Shown one piece after another: positions 36,076 through 49,100 of a DNA stretch of 64,000 nucleotides. This DNA is from Ulva prolifera. Lineage: Eukaryota > Chlorophyta > Ulvophyceae > Ulvales > Ulvaceae. The stretch lies in NCBI GenBank assembly GCA_023078555.1, contig CM041197.1, positions 10,164,552 through 10,228,551 on the forward strand. The letters are read 5' to 3'. Made by a program: the position numbers and the translations under genes. Each line of letters starts with the position of its first letter. The first letter of the stretch is position 1. The notes beneath the pieces are model-generated. The model did no database searches. It was not told where the DNA came from and saw only the letters and a list, made by a program, of their open reading frames with translations.

Positions 36076-37179
36076 CGTGCAGCACGCATGGGGGGAGGCC
36101 GCCGACTGCAGCGTCGCGGCAGCAGCCGTGCTCGTGCACTGGATTTGAGGAGCAGTTGCGATGTTTCCTATGGTGTCTTCCGCACAGGTTCACTTCGTTT
36201 TCCCGGTCTTTTTGTTCAGCATCAGCTAGCCGTCTGTGTCTGTTTTACTTTTACTTTGCTGTTTCACAGGCCTGAGCATTCACTGGTGTCGACAGTTCCA
36301 TCTGGACACAGCCCAAGGTTCTCTTTGAAACCAGAGGTATGTCGACATGCAACTGCCGGCGTGCATGTGCAGTGTTGCTGCCAGATCATATCTGGAGGCA
36401 TGCTGAAGCCCATGCTTCACAGCCACAGGCTCGGCCTGCGCCATTACTCATCTGAGTGCTAGCAATGCTTCTACATGTAATACAGCAGTCTCCTGGATCG
36501 CAAACACTTTCATCTTCATCATGATGCAACGCCCACCAGCTGTCTGTAGTTCATCAAGATCGCTGTAGACGAATTCACGCATCAGAGCATACATCTTACA
36601 CCAATCTCCCTCGAAACAGCCGTCTGTTCACATGTTACTGCCCACACACATGCATGTGCAGCACTGCTGGCCACAAGCACACACATGTACTGAGGTAGAA
36701 AGGTCACTGGTTGATGCTGTCTTACATGAACATCACGGGCCAGCATAACATGTTTCGGCCTTGCCAAAGGGCCTCATCAGACGCCGACGTGAGTCCAGCA
36801 ACCGACACCGAACCAGATCGCAAGTTCCCTAGCATTCAGTCCTCTAGAGAGACTGGAGAAGACGTCTAGAACTCAGAAATCCGAGACGAGATAAGATAAC
36901 GGCCGGGATAAGGCACATCACTCTTGCAATGCATGCAGAGGCACGCAAGTGCATTTGCACTTCCGCAGCACCTGCAGCTCCTGCGGAAGCAGCTGCACGA
37001 CAAAACAGGCCAACTGCCCAAAAAAACGCAGGAAAAGAAAGGAATCCTAGATGGCAGTTTCCGTGGCAGGAGGACAGCCAAACATAACAAAACCTATCAG
37101 TGAAATGACAGACAATCAACGTATACTATAAACAGCTGTATGAGGGACACACCAACCACTGTGTGGCACGATGTCGGGA

Positions 37180-38155
37180 TTTGAAAAATCCCGATTTGAA
37201 TCATTTGAATCATTGAATCATTGAAAAATCCCGATTTGAAAAATCGGGCCCAATAAATCGGGAAGTTTCGGCTAGCTCCGGATAAGCACATTGAATATTT
37301 AGGGATGTCTACAACTGGATTTGGGCTATATTTGCAGTCTTGCATGAGTTGTGATGGATTGACATGAGCAACATATCTGCCCAATCATAAGATCACAGCA
37401 ACACTCCACAATGCAATCCGGTGGGTCCAAAGCCTCCTGACTAATAATTAGCAATTGATTTTTTATATACATATGTGTGTTTAATCAAAGAGAGAGCTGA
37501 CACACTTGTGTGATGATACACAGAAACCAGGTCCATTTCTGATCACGATTGCGATGGAATTACGAATGTCCGAGATATTTGATGCACTAAGAGATACCAG
37601 ATACATTGATTCTTGATCGATTGCTGCCCTCTCATGGTCGTGCGTGGCCTCATAGACTGCTGATGACACGAATACTTGCCGCAGCCATGGGCCTGAACCA
37701 ACAAATCTATTGCGAAGGACTTCTTTGAACCATAATGGATTTTTGCAATGCATGCCTGATGTCTTTGTCTGTTCGCAAGCCGATTGAGCCTTGTACTCGT
37801 TCGTGCTAGCTCGTTGACGAGACCACGAGCAGTACTTGCACGCCATGCCGCGAATCGAGTGTAGCGCTGACACAGTGTATGAAGGCAAATATAGCTTTCA
37901 AATCATGCGCAAGCGTGCATCGCTGAGCACCTGTGGTCGTTTATAGGCACACAAAAACGTCCACAGGTCGAATTGTTTGACAGGAAAACTTGTCATAATC
38001 CGTAAACATGTTGATCTCTCATATGACACCTCAATAATCGTCAACAGAGTTCATTCTAGCTCGAAAGATGACCAAATCGGGAGATTAATCGGGATTTTTC
38101 TCATCGGGTCCGATAAATCGGGAAATTTGCCCAATCGGGCCCGATGACCCAACCC
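37180..38155. mobile_element. Candidate degraded TIR transposon with CCCGATT motifs
   Basis: Both ends carry clusters of AATCGGGCCC, AATAAATCGGGAA and AATCCCGATT in opposing arrangements (37180-37270 and 38070-38155), like subterminal and terminal inverted repeats. No clean TSD was found. The enclosed minus-strand frame (37888-37481) with ACKYCSW could be a transposase fragment with a BED-like finger, but the match is too weak to name. Confidence 0.35.
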
Positions 38156-38169
38156 AGGTGGAAGTTGCT

Positions 38170-38232
38170 GCAGGTGGAGGTGCAGGTGCAGGTGCAGGTG
38201 CAGGTGCAGGTGGAGGTGCAGGTGCAGGTGGC
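38170..38232. repeat. GCAGGT hexanucleotide minisatellite
   Basis: About ten 6-bp units, with two GGAGGT variants, lie next to the right end of the CCCGATT element. Confidence 0.9.
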
Positions 38233-39344
38233 CCGGGCGGTGATTGAGAATTTTGAAATGCTTTGGGCGGATCCGAAGAGCAGGTGGATGTCGATCGGTG
38301 GTCACCACGGTGTCGAGGATGCTCCGGTGCTCCAGCATGTCGATGATGCGGCCATCAGCGGTCTCCTCGCAGATCATGCCAGCGGGATACGCGGCGTAGA
38401 CGGCGGTTCCTGCGGCGGTGTTCAGAGCAGGCTCCTCAAAACACACGATGACATCCCCATTATCGGTGTATCTGAAACCTGCAATGCGTTGGGTCACCTG
38501 CGGCCCAAGGCGAGCATGCATGCACCGTTCAGTGGCGATGCACACCAGCATGGCCATTGCCGGCGATATTTACTACCGTTCATGCGGTATACCAACTTCG
38601 TAGTTACATGCGGCATACGAACTACGTAGTTCCGTGAACATGTTGTTCGCATCGAAAGCAAAGGCGCGTCTGTGTCCGGGTGTGTGCCTTGAACTGCTGC
38701 CGCTGTTCGCGGCGTCGCTGCGGCGAGCTTGCTCTTCAGCACCTGCGTGCTGGTGCCGTTGCAGTGGCCTGGGAGGCTGCCGATGCATCATCATGACGCG
38801 GACGATGTGCATACACGCCAGGCCTATCGACTGCAGGGATTTGCGGGCTGGGGATCTAGATCTGTGGCACGGGACAAGCGGCCGCGACTCCAATTGGAGT
38901 GTGGGGCTTTCAAAGTTGTTCTTTGGCAGCTGCTCTAGAGCGTAGCTACCTATAGGGTACGGGGAGGGCGCTGTGTGCTACATGAGTTGCATCAATTCCT
39001 TACGGCAGCGACTTTATGAGGACACTCCTGATCAGTCACCGCCCACTAGTATGTGCACGGTCACCGTTTAAGGCTGCCGAGTCTGGCTGCCGGTCACTAA
39101 ATTGCAGGTACCAACGTTGCATCGATATCAGCATATGCCGCTGCCAGCACCTTGCCAAGCATCAATAGCAGTCACAATGGCATACTATGACGTTCGAACA
39201 GTTCTGGAGGCAGCAGCTTTATAGTCTGTCGTGGACGAACCAGACCTGCCCAGAGCAACTGCTCGAGCCTGCCGGGCCAGCCCATCATGCATATATATGT
39301 TTGGCTACCCTGGAGACCCCCAAATAACGAGAAACATGACTATC

Positions 39345-42300
39345 CTGAACGCACACACAGCGTGCGAGACAACCAGGCGCCCAGCCTGAGACGCCTGCGG
39401 TCTGCGGCGGTTTGCAACCCATGCTTGGGCCTAGGGAGAAGCTTCCTGCGTCTTTCCAACTCAGTCATGAGCACCGTTCTCCGCTGACGTGTGGCATGCA
39501 ACGACTGCGTTGCGTTTTACTGGCACTGCAGCATACTTGATGAAATCGACGTAGAATTCAGAATAGATGCTGATTCATAAAGATTGCTTTGAGATTGGTC
39601 TCACCGACCCACGCGCTCCAAAGGCAGCGTAGGTATGAGCGCAATTCCAGTGGCGGTCGCGCAGATTCCGCTTGAGTATCGCCGTAGCGCTAAAAATCAG
39701 AAACCGCTCACAATTGCTTTCCGGGACGTGGGGCTCAGCTGATGCTGGCTGGCATCAGGCGCAGGTACGCTTACCGAGAGCGTCCTGTGACCTCCGTGCA
39801 GCATTCCGCGACCATTGTCCCACAAGCGCTCCATCACAGCCACAGCTCGCCATAGCTTGCGCTGCGTTCATCTGGGCCATCGCTAAGTTGTGTTCAGCTG
39901 CTCTTTGACCGATGCAGCCTCTGCATCCACTGTTGCCGCAACGCTGCAGCTTCACTCATGCTTTCATCCTGTACGCCGCTACTTTTAACACCTTCACGTG
40001 TACCATTTTCTTGTCCTGATCGAGCGTGGCAATGTGCTTGAAGCAAGGCCGACGACCACGATACTATGGTGATGTCTTGAAGTGCTCAACTGCATCGCGA
40101 CTGTGCTCGACTGCTGTGATCCCCCGCCAATTGGTCATGAAATCGAAATCGCTGTGGATCTCAGTACCTTTTTCTGTGGCTCGTTCTGACCTTCTGTATC
40201 ACCGTTGACAGAGTCCACTTGGAGCTCGAGTCGGCTGCGCAAGCGCTCTCAGCGCAGACCGTTCACAGCCTCCTGTCTGCAGTACTGCACCGAGTATGCA
40301 TACTCCATATGGTTCATGTGCATGTGGCATTACCCTGCGAAACTTTCAGAAATCACCGAAGCTGGCTCGGTCAATTTGCACAGCACCAACAAAGACACCT
40401 TCACGCGTGGGCGCGATGCTGAATATATTGCTCGCGGAGTCACACTTCTGCCGGAACAAGTGTACGTGCATGTGTGAATTCTGGTGTGGACTTCAATCCG
40501 ACGTCCCCGTGTTCTGATCCGCGCGCGAAGAAGGCGACGCAGCTGCGCCCAGTCAGCAGCTCACAATGCACATACACTCCAAATGCACGCACGAAGCTGA
40601 CACTTCGCACTTCGCTTGCGATGACAGCAGCGTTCGGAAACTGTCTTCTGTCTCCGAAGTCGCTATGCACAACAGCTTTGCGTAATGTTGATGTTTTTGG
40701 AGCTCAGTGCCAGCACGTAACCACTGACGCTAGCTGCCTGCAGATGTTTGCCCGTCTGTACAGTCCACGCGTGCGAGAGGTGTGCATGGCAAAGTATCAC
40801 ATCTGCAGTCTATCTTGCTGCGTTAATTTGCAAAATCTGACTGTCACAATGTAAAGGCCCTATCACTTGGCGTGCTGAGTGAAGTAATCGGGCTCTGTTC
40901 CGGGCGTGGTGACAACTGGGATCAAGCTCCACGAAGCTCTCAGGTGTATTTGCTCACCCAAACACGAAGTAGGGAGCATCTCTGACAAGCTACACGTGGA
41001 ATAGAATACGCATGTACATACCGCGTCGCCTACAGAGTCAGCGATGGCAGCAATTACATCACTGGCACTGGACGATCGCAGCGAGCAGTTCGGTCGTCCA
41101 GGACCAGCGCAACGAGTCCAAAATGCAGCTAACTTATCTACCTTTGCAACAAGGTGTACTGCAGTGCTTTCGAAGCACCAGTGGCGCCCACTGCCCTATG
41201 TTGTGTCACTGTGCTACAGTTTCGCGTCGCATGTCGCAGCGCACCTTTCGTTGTCATTGAAAGCACCTCGACATAACGCTATCGGTCTCTTTTTCATTTG
41301 GGTTGAAGCCAACGTGACGTGGTCATCGTGTTGCGCCTGTGTTGAAGCTCAATACAGCACTGAACTCGTCACTCTGTGCACAGCTCGACTGATACCGCTG
41401 GCATCGCTACCCAGCGAGCCACGATCTGAATGACAGCAGTGTGGCAGCGGCTACACCTGACTGAGCACCGCCTTTGCAGGAGGTGCAGGTCACCCCAGGT
41501 AGGTCGTCAGCGAGCCAACAAGTGCAGGCACAGCTGATGCTGCTATCCGAATGATGCTTCGCCTAGGTACGCACTTTCAGGCCCCTCACAGACCTGTCAA
41601 TGCTACGCCATACAGATTTGTTGAGGGTATCTCGGATACTCCCCTGCCATGCTTGGCTGCATCCCTGCAAGCGAAGCCATGGAGGCTGTCGTCTAGATCT
41701 CGAATGCCATATGGCACTGGGGCTGCCTGCAGCACTCGGACTGCACCTGACACAGCTATTGTATGGTAGCAATGCTGTCCTCACATCACGCTCCAACACA
41801 CCGTCCTGTCGCTCAATGTCAGTGATCACAAGTCGTGACTTGTGGTGCATCTCGGGATCCCCGTGCTCCCCTGCATCATCGGCCACGCGCTGCCACGTCC
41901 ATCCTGCGTGTCATGTGATGATTTGCAGTTGGCCGTAAGGCCAGCGCCGTGCTCTAAACCACAACATGGCACCTCCTTGACTCTTGCAGAACATTCTCAC
42001 AGCAGAGGCATGACGCAGCATGCTCTAGTTCCTGGATTACGCATGGGGCCTGCTTGCGATGGTCACCACCCGTGCAGGCACTTCCAACCCAACTCAATGG
42101 AATGCATTCAATTGCACACGGTCGCAGCGCCTCTGTCCGGTTAAGCACCTCAATGCAGCTGCCACCACCGGCAGATCCAGGACCCTCCATGACCCTCCCA
42201 CAGCGTCTCGGATTGCCAATCTCGTGTCGCACAACTTGGACTTGTCTGCCGTCACACCAACACATAAATGTTATCTGCAGAAGAGTACACGGGAATAGAC

Positions 42301-44890
42301 AGACACAACAAAAGAATCTCATCTCAAACAACAGCCAGACACAAATGGCCACACATAAATGTGAGAACACCAGGAGCTCTGGCCATGGGCCATGCCAGAG
42401 CAAGCAGTGATGCGACCGTATGACATCCCGCACTCGCTCAGCAAAACAACCTAAGCTCTGGCGTCAGGTCCTACCAACAATGGCGCTTCATGCAGGCCTA
42501 CTCATCTGCGCCGCAGCCCTCCTCATATGCTCGGCCGCAGCATACACCCATTCGCCGCGCTTCTGCGCGCAGCGCCTCCGCAGGATCAAAGCGCGCCCCC
42601 CCCGCCCACGCCCCCACCGCAAGCTGAACGCCCCGGCACCAAAGTGCCCGTCCCACGGCTTCTGTGGCCGCTTCCCCGACCCCTCGCAGAACATGGACTT
42701 TGCGTCCCGCCTCTCCCCGCGCTGCGCGGCGCTGCTCGAGACATACCGCAGCCTGGAGTCCGCCGCAGGCCTCTCCAATGTCCTCCCGCGCGATGGCGCG
42801 AACGGCTGCCGGCCGCAAGATGTGGCCGGCGCAAGACAGCCGCTGGTGATGGCGTCCAACACGACAGCGACGTTTGTGCTGTGCACGGCGCCGAAGGCCG
42901 GCTGCACCAACATCCGGAAGCTCCTGTACAGCATGCTCATGCATCCGGCCATGCCGGTGCAGGACGCGCTCGGCCAGTTCCTCCGGCCGCACTCGTTCCG
43001 TTACCCGGCGATAGCATTGTATTCTGAAACAGACGTCGAGCTAAGCGGCCTCAAGGATGCGATCGCGGCGGCGGCGGCGGCGGACTCCGCCGGCCGTGTT
43101 TTCGACAGGTCGCAGCGGCGGCCGGCACGGCGGCTGGCGGACAATGGTGACGGGGTGCTCTGGCAGCCGGGGGCCAGGGCTCCGAACCCGACGCCGGGGC
43201 CGAGAGATGCGCCGGCCTCGTCACCGGGCGTTGGGCTGGGAGGAATGTCGGGGCCGGGAGGTGCTCGGGCGTCGTCACCGGGACTTGGGCCGGGAGTAGC
43301 CCCGGCACCGGGGCCGGCCCCAGCCCCAGGGCCAGTGCCGGCCCCGGCGCCAGGGCCGGAAGACGGCAATGTAGACGTGCCCACGCTGGTTGGCGGGGGC
43401 ATAGAGGCAGCGGCGGGTGCTACCACCCCCGTGCCACCGGATGTATCGATCCCTGATGGCTACGCATCGCCACCGCGGCTGCCTGCTGGTGTGCCGTCAT
43501 TCACGTTTGGCCGCAACCCCTACGTGCGGCTGCTGTCAGGGTTCCGGGACAAGATGGTGTACAACCCTGAGCGGCATGACCAGTACACGGTACAGGAAGT
43601 GAATGCACACCTCGGGGAGGCGCGGCGCGCTCGCTGGACCGACACGCCGGCCGCGTTTCGCACATTTGTGCACTCGCTGTCTGCGCGGGGCCTGGCCGGG
43701 GTGAACCCCCACTTTCAGGCGACGACGGAGGTCTGTGCCGATCGCATCGGGCTACGGTTTGACTTCTACCTGCGGCTGGAGGAGATGGCGGAGTGGTTCC
43801 CGTGCTGGATGGACGGGCTGGGGCTGCGGGAGTGGACGGAGACGGGGTGGGCAGACACACCGCACGGCCGCATGTTTGTCGGGGGCGATGCCCGGCAGAA
43901 GTTTGTCACATTGAACTCTTACATGCACAAGAAGGCGAACATTCCGGTGTGGAATGAGAGCCGGGGGGCCGCGTCGTTCGGCGAGCGGGGGGTGGACTGG
44001 GACCTGCTGAGTGGGGACAAATGCTGGTGGGCGCCCAAGGGGATGACGTGTGAACAGTACTATGCGAGTTTCGAGGCGGCTGATGGGAGCATTGTGCCGG
44101 GGGCCCGTGCACGGGGTTACGACGACGGCGGTGGCGCTCCGCCGCAGGCTGCGCGCGAGCAGCTGAGTCAGCAGAGCAGCGGGCGGCAGCGTGACACGCA
44201 CGACACAAACTCGCAGGAGGCGTGGCAGCGCTTCTACGACCAGGAGACCGCTGACCTGGCGTACCTCCTGTACTCGCGTGACTTTGAGGTGTTCGGGTAT
44301 GAGCCGGCCGTAATCGGGCGTTGACGTGCAGCATGCATGGAGGGAGGCCGCCGACTGCAGCGTCGCGGCAGCAGCCGTGCTCGTGCATTCGGAAGCCACA
44401 CATGCCCTGTGGCACACGCATAACCAAGTCATTCGATTCCGGGGTTGCTTGTGTGTCCTGACGGCGGCCGGGGAGCACGTGGTCGCCTTTGTCCGGATTT
44501 GAGGAGCAGTTACAATGTTTCCTATGGTGTCTTCCGCACAGGTTCACTTGTTTTTCCCTGTCTTTTCGTTCAGCATCAGCTAGCCGTCTGTGACTGTTTT
44601 GCTTTGTTTTACTTTGCTGTTACACAGGCCTGAGTATTCACTGGTGTCGACAGTTCCATCTGGACACAGTCCAAGGTTCTCTTTGAAAGCAGAGGTGTGT
44701 CGACAGGCTACTGCCCACGTGCATGCATATGTGCAGTGTTGTTGCCAGATCATATCTCGAGACATGTATACATGCTGAAGCCCATGCTTCAAAGCGACAG
44801 GCTCAGCTTGTGCCATCACTCAGCTGAGTGCCATAGCTATGCATCTACCAGTACTGCAGCAGTCTCCTGGATCGCAAACGCTCTCAGAAC
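39345..44890. repeat. Segmental duplication, unit 2 (about 5.5 kb)
   Basis: Partner of 30946-36512, same orientation, starting about 8.4 kb away. The non-genic left part shows many substitutions and small indels, whereas the sulfotransferase portion is almost identical, which suggests selection or gene conversion on the gene. No conserved open frame was found in 39345-42419. Confidence 0.85.
42420..44324 (+). CDS. Carbohydrate sulfotransferase-like type II membrane protein
   Basis: Single exon, 634 residues. PAPS-dependent sulfotransferases of the chondroitin/HNK-1 type (Sulfotransfer_2) transfer sulfate to sugars in the Golgi. Seen here: a short basic tail (residues 1-20), one membrane segment (about 22-41, LLICAAALLIC), TAPKAGCTNIRKLL (5'-phosphosulfate loop, near 160), FGRNPYVRLLSGFRDK (3'-phosphate motif, near 365), then NPHFQATTEVC and DFYLRLEEM, and a C-terminal RFYDQETADLAYLLYSRDF. 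A Pro/Gly/Ala-rich tract of about 100 residues between the two PAPS motifs is unusual; related enzymes have a much shorter gap. The ATG at 42420 is preferred over 42480 because its basic tail suits type II topology. It is the only intact one of three copies. Substrate unknown; algal sulfated wall polysaccharide is a guess. Confidence 0.85.
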   Translation: MTSRTRSAKQPKLWRQVLPTMALHAGLLICAAALLICSAAAYTHSPRFCAQRLRRIKARPPRPRPHRKLNAPAPKCPSHGFCGRFPDPSQNMDFASRLSPRCAALLETYRSLESAAGLSNVLPRDGANGCRPQDVAGARQPLVMASNTTATFVLCTAPKAGCTNIRKLLYSMLMHPAMPVQDALGQFLRPHSFRYPAIALYSETDVELSGLKDAIAAAAAADSAGRVFDRSQRRPARRLADNGDGVLWQPGARAPNPTPGPRDAPASSPGVGLGGMSGPGGARASSPGLGPGVAPAPGPAPAPGPVPAPAPGPEDGNVDVPTLVGGGIEAAAGATTPVPPDVSIPDGYASPPRLPAGVPSFTFGRNPYVRLLSGFRDKMVYNPERHDQYTVQEVNAHLGEARRARWTDTPAAFRTFVHSLSARGLAGVNPHFQATTEVCADRIGLRFDFYLRLEEMAEWFPCWMDGLGLREWTETGWADTPHGRMFVGGDARQKFVTLNSYMHKKANIPVWNESRGAASFGERGVDWDLLSGDKCWWAPKGMTCEQYYASFEAADGSIVPGARARGYDDGGGAPPQAAREQLSQQSSGRQRDTHDTNSQEAWQRFYDQETADLAYLLYSRDFEVFGYEPAVIGR

Positions 44891-46186
44891 AATACCGAAG
44901 CTCGCTACAGCACGGCAGTAAAATCACACCAAGTGGCTCACATTGAAGCAAATAGCGTCGCGTTATGCGTGACCGTATGTGCCCTGGCATCGAGAGATGA
45001 CAGCCAGCACTCGCAACGCAATGCATTTACCCATACAGCATGCTCCCGCAAAGTGATAATAACGTTGACATTGTATCTGCTTGATAAATTCGGCAGGGCT
45101 GTGGCAACGGTCGGGCTTGCTATAGACAGACGTGCCTTGGCGATATATCGATACCTCCATCGCCAAGGCTACAGAACCGCTGCAATACCAACTTTTTCAC
45201 ACTGCTATACAGATAGAGATTGTATCTACATTGAGTTCTCACAGTTGCAGATGCGTGCTGCCTCCGGCGCGCAGCGTTACGGCCGTAACAATCGAGCGGC
45301 ATGACGGCAGCTCTCAGCGTGCACGCAGCATCGTTAGCCAGATTGTTTACGCTAAAACCTCACTGATGCTAAAACTTCACGCCTTCGAACCTATTAGCAC
45401 TGTCGGGGGCAAGTAGCGCGCCAATCCGGTGGTGGCACCAGTCTGGCTGCATAGGCTCCATGCATGATGAATGGCGCGGTGCTGACGACGTGAGCCATGA
45501 GACCAGTCGAGGCTTGAGGACCGGTTACACAAGACCCTAGGCACCATGGCGCACGAGGCCTCGCGAGGCCGTGCATTTGCACCAGTCTCCGAGGGCAGAA
45601 AAATTTTCATCTGGGGTGAAGTTTTTCTCTCCGCGACACTTTGCGAAGTTCCTGGTGTGTTTTCCCTCGTCGGAGGTGTGATCACTCAAGTGCCTCAGGC
45701 GCTTATGAGGATCCGAGACTTCCATTGGTTCACGTCTATGTGCGGTTATGTTACGTATGCATGGTTACATTTGCGGCATGTGTTGCTCCGACGTATCGCG
45801 GCATGCCGGAGCGTGGAGACACCGATCATTATGCATTTGTGGCTGTGTACTGCCTTCAGGTAGAAAGGTCACCGGTTGATGCTGTCTGTGGCAAAAGCAC
45901 AGCTTGTGTATATAGTTGTGCAAGTCTTCAGATCGATCCGAGGCGGCACGAATGATATATCTTCCGGCTCCTCTTCAGCGAGTCGTGTACAGGCCTGTCA
46001 ATAGGAATGCCGATGTGCTCGGCGTGCAGAGAGACCTATCCGCAGTGCCTCTCCGCAGTGCTCTTGGTAGCGTAACCCCCAGACCAGCAGGTTGGACTTG
46101 ATGGACGCCGGTGCTTGCAAGGAACGCAATGAATTTGAAGAAGCCGCTGTTAGAGCCAACTCAGTCTCGAGTGAGATACACGAGAG
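44891..46186. other. Intergenic region upstream of copy D
   Basis: No conserved exon. A plus-strand frame of 105 codons from an ATG at 45546 has no recognisable motif. A short piece of the 1241 dispersed repeat is present near 45860-45890. Confidence 0.4.
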
Positions 46187-49100
46187 ATGAGTAAGACACC
46201 GCTCTCTGAAGCAAATGACAGCGAACCTGCGGCGCCCGCGGACCCGGGACCACACCCCGCTGGAAGCCGGCACAGGCGCCGAGAGGCAGGACGTAAAGCT
46301 CAAGCAAAGTATCGGATCCGTCTCGTGGTATGCACCTGATCCTGGGATCGCAGCATGTCCCGCGTTCCCTTTTGGTCGCGCTGATCCTTGCTGTAACACT
46401 TGCACAGTCAACGTCCGTTCTCAGCCAGTACTGCATCGAGGACTTCACACCGGAACGCCTGATGGCGCAAGCCATGCTGCTGACGACGCAATATTTCGCG
46501 TCGAAACATGGCATTGGGCGAGGTGGAAGGGAGCAGTTGGCTTGCAAGCAGTGTCACCGTCAGTGCTATCTCAAGAGATGTGCCACCTTCTGTGTGTCAA
46601 CCTTCTGTCTGTCACTTGTCTCTGAACCGTTCCTTGGCCAGCATTAATCACCGCTGCTATGATGGTCTGAACTGGATTACTCCTCGGAATCGACTGCTGC
46701 GGTCGTTGCCTCTGCTCACCAGGCATGCGCGTGCCGCTGTCTCAGTTTAGCTTGTCGCTGCTCGCAACATTTGCACGCGTACGGCACCACCCACGTACGC
46801 CTCGCCACATGAAATGATCCACTACAGATCTGCGTGTTTGCATTTATTTGTAGGCGCCACTGGGGACACTCCACCAGCCTATGGTCCACGATCTCACCGG
46901 TCACTGATCACGCACTCAGCATCGCAAGTGGGAGCACCAAGGGCACGCAAGAAGCAGATCATTAAGCCACTGTTGGCAATTCAGCCATATTGTAGGTTTC
47001 TCGAGCAACCGTGGCGTGTTGTCTCGTCGCGGTGGTCGAGATATACATCACACAGCCATATTGCGAAGTTTTGATGTGACGGTAATGCCAATGATACACA
47101 TGTTACATACAAGGTACAGGCAACGATGCTCTAGGCCAGTACCGTCGTATTGCCTGTATGAAGTCGCCGGTATCGCATCCCCGGGCGGTAATCTCGACAG
47201 AAGTCGAGTATCCATAGACGTTGCAGCCACAGCACTCGCGCACAATCACCGATGGCAGATCGTGCACCTATTCGATCCTAGCTGCGTGCATATACAAAGT
47301 ATCATCACACTGATCACTGTTCTGCAAACCGCATGCTCGTTTGCTTAGCCAGTCGCTCGCAAGCAGCGTCCGAACGGGCATTCTGCAGTATCAGACGGGT
47401 ATCGAAGCCATGCATGCAGTGTTATAGACACGAAAAGGATCTAGGCACGCAGATGGATCCATCCCGAACCGCATCAGCTCATCTCTTCGCCATTCTCTCC
47501 CGCACGCGATTGCGGCTTGATGCTGAAGAATCGTCGTTCAGAAAAAGAGCCAGTTGCTGCTCTGGACAGACAGTTGACGGAATGCAAAAGAATATCCCAG
47601 GAGTTGGCATCTTGTTCTCATTCCACTTGTGCCTGTGATGCTGCCTGCAACATGCACAGTCAATCAGTCTATGACGATACCCATCATACAGATGCGATTG
47701 ACACAGACAAGTGCTCCCCGTGCAGAGACCCGGGGTGGCGGACTAGCTTGAGCTGCATCGGTGCTGTCCTTGTTCACCCTTGCTGAAAAACGTTTGACTC
47801 GAGTTCGTCTAGCCTGCTATCCCTCCTTAGTCTGTGCAAACTGCATGGCGCAGCGCGTGTAGGAAATGTCAGGGAATGTCGAGCACAGGCAGTTGTCTAC
47901 AGTGGCAGTAATTGCCGGGTTGCAGTATTTGCCGGCAGAGGTCGCCGAACTGCAGGTGCTGTCAAGTCTGAGGGCACCTGTGCAGCAGCTACCGGTGTGT
48001 GGAGCATGGTCAAATCTAAACCCCTTGCCTCGGCGGCACTGATCAGAGTCACTGATGAGATCCAATGGATCTGATCCATAGACCAAATCCACGGCTCGGC
48101 GTGGATGTGCGCCCCGACAGTTAACGTAAGTTATAATAATTAATTAAGGCACGAGCGGCACCCTCAGACATGAATCACTTGCAACACATCCCAGGAGAAG
48201 GTATCATTTACCTCATGATCATCAAGCACACTGGCAGGCAACGCGCTTTCATGCGGCGGTGATGCTGTCTGTTGCAGCTGCACCACAGCCACACTCTCCG
48301 GAGGCGTATGCTTGCAATGAGGATGAGAACCCTGTCGCAGCGTGCCTGGAAACGCGACGAGGATCGCGTCGACGACAACTGCCGTGCCATCATCGTTGGT
48401 GTCGCTAGTTGCATTGAATGCCGCCGGGAGCGTTGCCATGCATGCATGATCACGTATTCCCCTCTTGCTTGTCCGTCTCACAAGAGCTTGTCCGTCTCAC
48501 AAGAGCGACTCTCATGACCAGAGTGTGAGGATGAGCTACGCATGATACGCGTCTGGAAAACCCTGAATCCTGAACATCCATCATCGCTCGGGGGTGCACA
48601 GGGGGAGGGCCCGGACAGGGCCTACGATGACAATGGCGCCCCGACGGATGGCGCCGTCCACGTCGCAGCACGTTTGGTACAAATTCGCAGATTATCCCAT
48701 AGTTCGTAGACTTGAACTATAGGCACAAGCGCACGGAGCAGATTCTGCTTCCGCCCCCGCCATGCTGTGCGCGCTGTGCAGGATGAGCTACAGCAGACGT
48801 CTGCTGCGGTGGAGGAGCGGCGGCACGCGTGTGACGCGGCCAAGGCCTGCCTCGTCGGCCTCCTGGCCACCCATCGCACCCTCAACCTCCGCCACAAGCA
48901 AGCCTCTGCAGCGTTCCTCGACATACTCCGCGCTGTGCACCCCTCGCCCGCCCTGATGTCTGGGCCGAGTGCTGCCTCCAGTGCAATGGAGCGCAACCCC
49001 TCGCCACCTAGACCCCGCAGCCACCCCTGCCGCATCGACACGGCCCTCTACCCTGACGTGATCACCCCTCCCCCCAGCGCCCGCGTCGCGCCGCAACAAC

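Larger units (their letters stand above)
30946..36512. repeat. Segmental duplication, unit 1 (about 5.5 kb)
   Basis: Aligns in order and orientation with 39345-44890, from GCGTGCGAGACAACCAGG at the left to GTCTCCTGGATCGCAAAC at the right. The sulfotransferase gene occupies its right third. Unit 1 alone has a 258-bp SINE; unit 2 alone has about 110 bp at 44390-44495 and a longer Pro/Gly tract. The left two thirds (to 33985) holds no open frame whose protein is conserved in both units, so I see no gene there. Boundaries are by eye, within about 20 bp. Confidence 0.85.
36513..39344. other. Unique spacer between the two duplication units
   Basis: No confident gene. It contains a second copy of the 98-bp dispersed repeat near 36683-36780 (overlapping the edge region), a candidate degraded DNA transposon at about 37180-38155, and a GCAGGT minisatellite. 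A minus-strand frame of 135 codons (37888-37481) inside the candidate transposon has a Cys-x2-Cys pair but is not recognisable. Confidence 0.4.

Noticed and set aside
37481..37888. Minus-strand 135-codon frame as a hAT transposase
   Set aside because: Only a Cys-x2-Cys pair and its position support this; no catalytic motif or dimerisation region is visible.
45546..45863. 105-codon plus-strand frame starting at an ATG
   Set aside because: No motif, no homologue recognised and no splice context; a chance frame cannot be excluded.
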